From: Microvirga flavescens
Lineage (GTDB): Bacteria; Pseudomonadota; Alphaproteobacteria; Rhizobiales; Beijerinckiaceae
Length of the DNA: 64,000 bases
Reading direction: 5' to 3'
Assembly: GCF_003290125.1 (NCBI RefSeq)
Contig: NZ_QMKH01000002.1
Coordinates: 1 to 64,000 of the forward strand
In this document: piece after piece, positions 62,501-64,000 of the stretch
Position numbering within the stretch: the first letter of the stretch is position 1
Layout: each line of letters starts with the position of its first letter
The notes under the pieces: generated by a model
Told to the model about the DNA's origin: nothing
Seen by the model: the letters and a program-made list of their open reading frames with translations, nothing else
The model's database searches: none
Program-made: the position numbers and the translations under genes

Positions 62501-62737
62501 GCGGCGGACCTCTCGGCGAGTACGCAAGGGCTCAGGGCCGATCTTCAGCGCGTCCCTTCCCTAGGGTTGTAGGCTTGGGGCTTGGCGAATACGGCTCGGC
62601 GGCAGAGCCGGAAAGAAAATCAGGCCGCGCCCGCCCCTTTTATCGCTTTTCGCATCCATTCCTCTTTGTTTCGACAGGAGGCAAACGCTTCGTCCAATGT
62701 TACACAATTTCGATTATTGAATGATCGAAGTTGTCCC

Positions 62738-63091
62738 ATGAGACATTTTTCTAACGACCATCACGATTGGTACGAAGACGACGAGCCTTTTGAAGTCGCC
62801 GACCAGCGGAAGGACCGGATTCCCGGCCTCCCCTTTTCCTGGCCGAGTTTCGGCTGGGGGCTGGCATGCTTTGCGTTTTCAGCCGCCTGGATTCTCAACA
62901 GCCTCAGCACGCTGGACAGCGCCAGCGATTTCGGTGGCATGAGCCGTGTTGCCGGCAGCTTGTGGAATCTGCTGCTCGCCATGCTGCTCTCGTACCTGCT
63001 GTTCCGGTTCAGCAGGCCTTACTTGCGTGGGCTTTCCTACGTTCTCTGCGGCTTAAGCGCGACTTACCTCCTTTTCACGCACAGCTTCTAA
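62738..63091 (+). CDS. Small membrane protein of unknown function
   Basis: The protein has 117 residues. A charged, His/Asp/Glu-rich N-terminus is followed by two or three hydrophobic segments (WGLACFAFSAAWILNSL, LWNLLLAMLLSYLLFRF and LSYVLCGLSATYLLF). The frame is open upstream without similarity, so the ATG at 62738 is the most natural start. No family is recognised. The 237 bases before it contain nothing I can name. Confidence 0.6.
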   Translation: MRHFSNDHHDWYEDDEPFEVADQRKDRIPGLPFSWPSFGWGLACFAFSAAWILNSLSTLDSASDFGGMSRVAGSLWNLLLAMLLSYLLFRFSRPYLRGLSYVLCGLSATYLLFTHSF

Positions 63092-63498
63092 GCGATTACA
63101 AAGGAAGATTTTCACGTTTTCGCATCGTCACGTTAAGCAAATCCATTAAGCACGTTCGCACAAACAGCCTCAAGCTTGGCATATTTTGATTGAGATAACC
63201 TAAGGGAATGTCTTGAATTAAATAAACATTAACCAAACGCCGCTGCGGAGGCGGACTTACGATGAATTGCGGGGCTTCGTTTCGTAAAGAAGTATCGTTT
63301 CTACTTCTTCAGTCAAGCTTCGAAGAATTGTACGCTAGCGTACCAAGTATTTTTGGGAAAAATCATACTTCTGCCAAGAAAATTATTCCATTCTTCGGAG
63401 AAGCAAGCTTGCCAAGTTTATTTGGATTTCAATTCGACGCCGATCTTTCAATACCAAGGCAAGCTTTATTTGCCTCATATTAATTTTCGAGAGACGTT
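63092..63498 (+). promoter_or_regulatory. AT-rich, palindrome-rich region before the GH16 gene
   Basis: These 407 bases are visibly richer in A/T than the rest of the window. They hold four CAAGCTT heptamers (63171, 63314, 63404, 63460), two of them as the palindrome CAAGCTTG. There is also the perfect 14-bp palindrome GTACGCTAGCGTAC (63330-63343), and AAGCTTGCC (63406-63414 region) inverted by GGCAAGCTT (63458-63466). A 73-codon frame (63262-63483) has no family resemblance and is not called. The region is probably a complex promoter. Confidence 0.55.
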
Positions 63499-64000
63499 AT
63501 GGCTATTAATCCAAATAATCTCGCCGGAACGGCAGTATTGACGTTCAGCGACGAGTTCAATGCGTTCAGCTATTGGAATGGCGCGGGCGGAACCTGGGAC
63601 ACAGGCTATCCCTGGGCGGCGGCGAACGGCGGCACCAACGAAAGCAACGGCGAAGAACAGTGGTATATCAACGCGAATTACGCGGCCACGCAGTCGCTCG
63701 GCACTTACAAGGTCAATAACGGCGTCCTGAACATCACCGCAGCGCCGACGCCGGCTTCGCTCAAGTCGGCGGTCAACGGCTACAATTACACCTCCGGAAT
63801 GGTGACGACCTACCATTCCTTCAGCCAGACCTACGGTTATTTCGAGATGCGCGCCCAGCTCCCTGCCGGACAGGGCCTGTGGCCGGCCTTCTGGCTCCTG
63901 CCGACGGATCAATCCTGGCCTCCGGAAATCGACGTGATGGAGGTCATCGGCAGTCAGCCGAACACTCTCAACACGACGGTCCACTACGGCAATTACCAGC
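63499..64000 (+). CDS. Glycoside hydrolase family 16 protein, N-terminal part
   Basis: This gene runs off the window; 167 residues are visible. There is no classical signal peptide (MAINPNNLAGTAVLTFSDEF). The GH16 core follows: DEFNAFSYWN, GYFEMRAQLPAGQGLWPAFW and the active-site signature EIDVMEV (E-x-D-x-x-E). Such enzymes cleave beta-1,3/1,4-glucans and exopolysaccharides. Rhizobial ExsH-type members lack a signal peptide, end in RTX repeats and leave through a type I exporter; the missing C-terminus would decide this. Confidence 0.9.
   Translation, partial: MAINPNNLAGTAVLTFSDEFNAFSYWNGAGGTWDTGYPWAAANGGTNESNGEEQWYINANYAATQSLGTYKVNNGVLNITAAPTPASLKSAVNGYNYTSGMVTTYHSFSQTYGYFEMRAQLPAGQGLWPAFWLLPTDQSWPPEIDVMEVIGSQPNTLNTTVHYGNYQ

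Noticed and set aside
63262-63483. A 73-codon frame just before the GH16 gene.
   Set aside because: No ribosome-binding site, odd composition, and it overlaps the palindrome-rich promoter region.

Overview
The window reads as a stretch of chromosome from a GC-rich alphaproteobacterium of the order Hyphomicrobiales (Rhizobiales). The evidence is gene content: CckA, a single-cysteine DksA, a very long GPR-like polarity protein, PuuD-type urate oxidation, a lin/mla-type MCE transporter, a fused OppDF ATPase and interspersed palindromic repeats typical of this order. Microvirga, Methylobacterium, Bosea and Chelatococcus relatives would all fit; the genus cannot be fixed from the sequence alone. 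Almost all of it is core-like coding DNA. No insertion sequence, prophage or CRISPR array was seen.

Layout. 0-0.5 kb: C-terminal end of an RTX calcium-binding protein cut by the window edge. 0.6-5 kb: cckA, a divergent FliO-like gene with a CtrA-type box, and dksA. 5-12 kb: an MBOAT/SGNH acylation pair, ycjX-ycjF, a secreted protein resembling phage P5, and sixA. 12-18 kb: a PLP enzyme of the cystathionine gamma-synthase family, LysE exporter, Nudix, Kef antiporter, UspA and a 2Fe-2S ferredoxin. 18.5-23.2 kb: a 1,571-residue membrane-anchored protein with about 68 nearly uninterrupted 11-residue repeats. 23.5-27.5 kb: four-gene MCE lipid transporter (mlaEFD plus lipoprotein), divergent from a DgcA-like racemase. 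28.5-34.8 kb: MFS and DMT transporters, an XRE-cupin regulator, a hexapeptide acetyltransferase, two cytochromes c, rhodanese and LysM proteins. 34.9-38.6 kb: urate-to-allantoate pathway (puuD, uraH, a puuE-uraD fusion) and a GlcG-like protein. 38.8-44.1 kb: an oligopeptide ABC transporter. 44-50.7 kb: ligD, GST, PPK2, GNAT, UspA and two small exported proteins. 50.8-55.2 kb: aspartate decarboxylase and its aspartate:alanine antiporter with two unknown small genes. 55.5 kb: tRNA-Lys(CTT). 55.7-58.9 kb: phhA, an Lrp regulator, and leuA behind a leucine-rich leader peptide and attenuator. 59-63 kb: lipoprotein, the pdxY-phzF-Nudix operon, DedA and a small membrane protein. 63.5 kb to the end: the start of a GH16 glycanase behind an AT-rich region full of inverted repeats.

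Several modules work together. PuuD, UraH and PuuE-UraD make a complete route from urate to allantoate. AspD and AspT form a decarboxylation/antiport pair able to generate proton motive force. MlaE, MlaF, MlaD and the lipoprotein make one envelope lipid transporter. The most unusual items are the hendecad-repeat protein, the leuA attenuator, the palindrome-rich promoter of the GH16 gene, and candidate operators beside lrp/phhA and pdxY/dedA.
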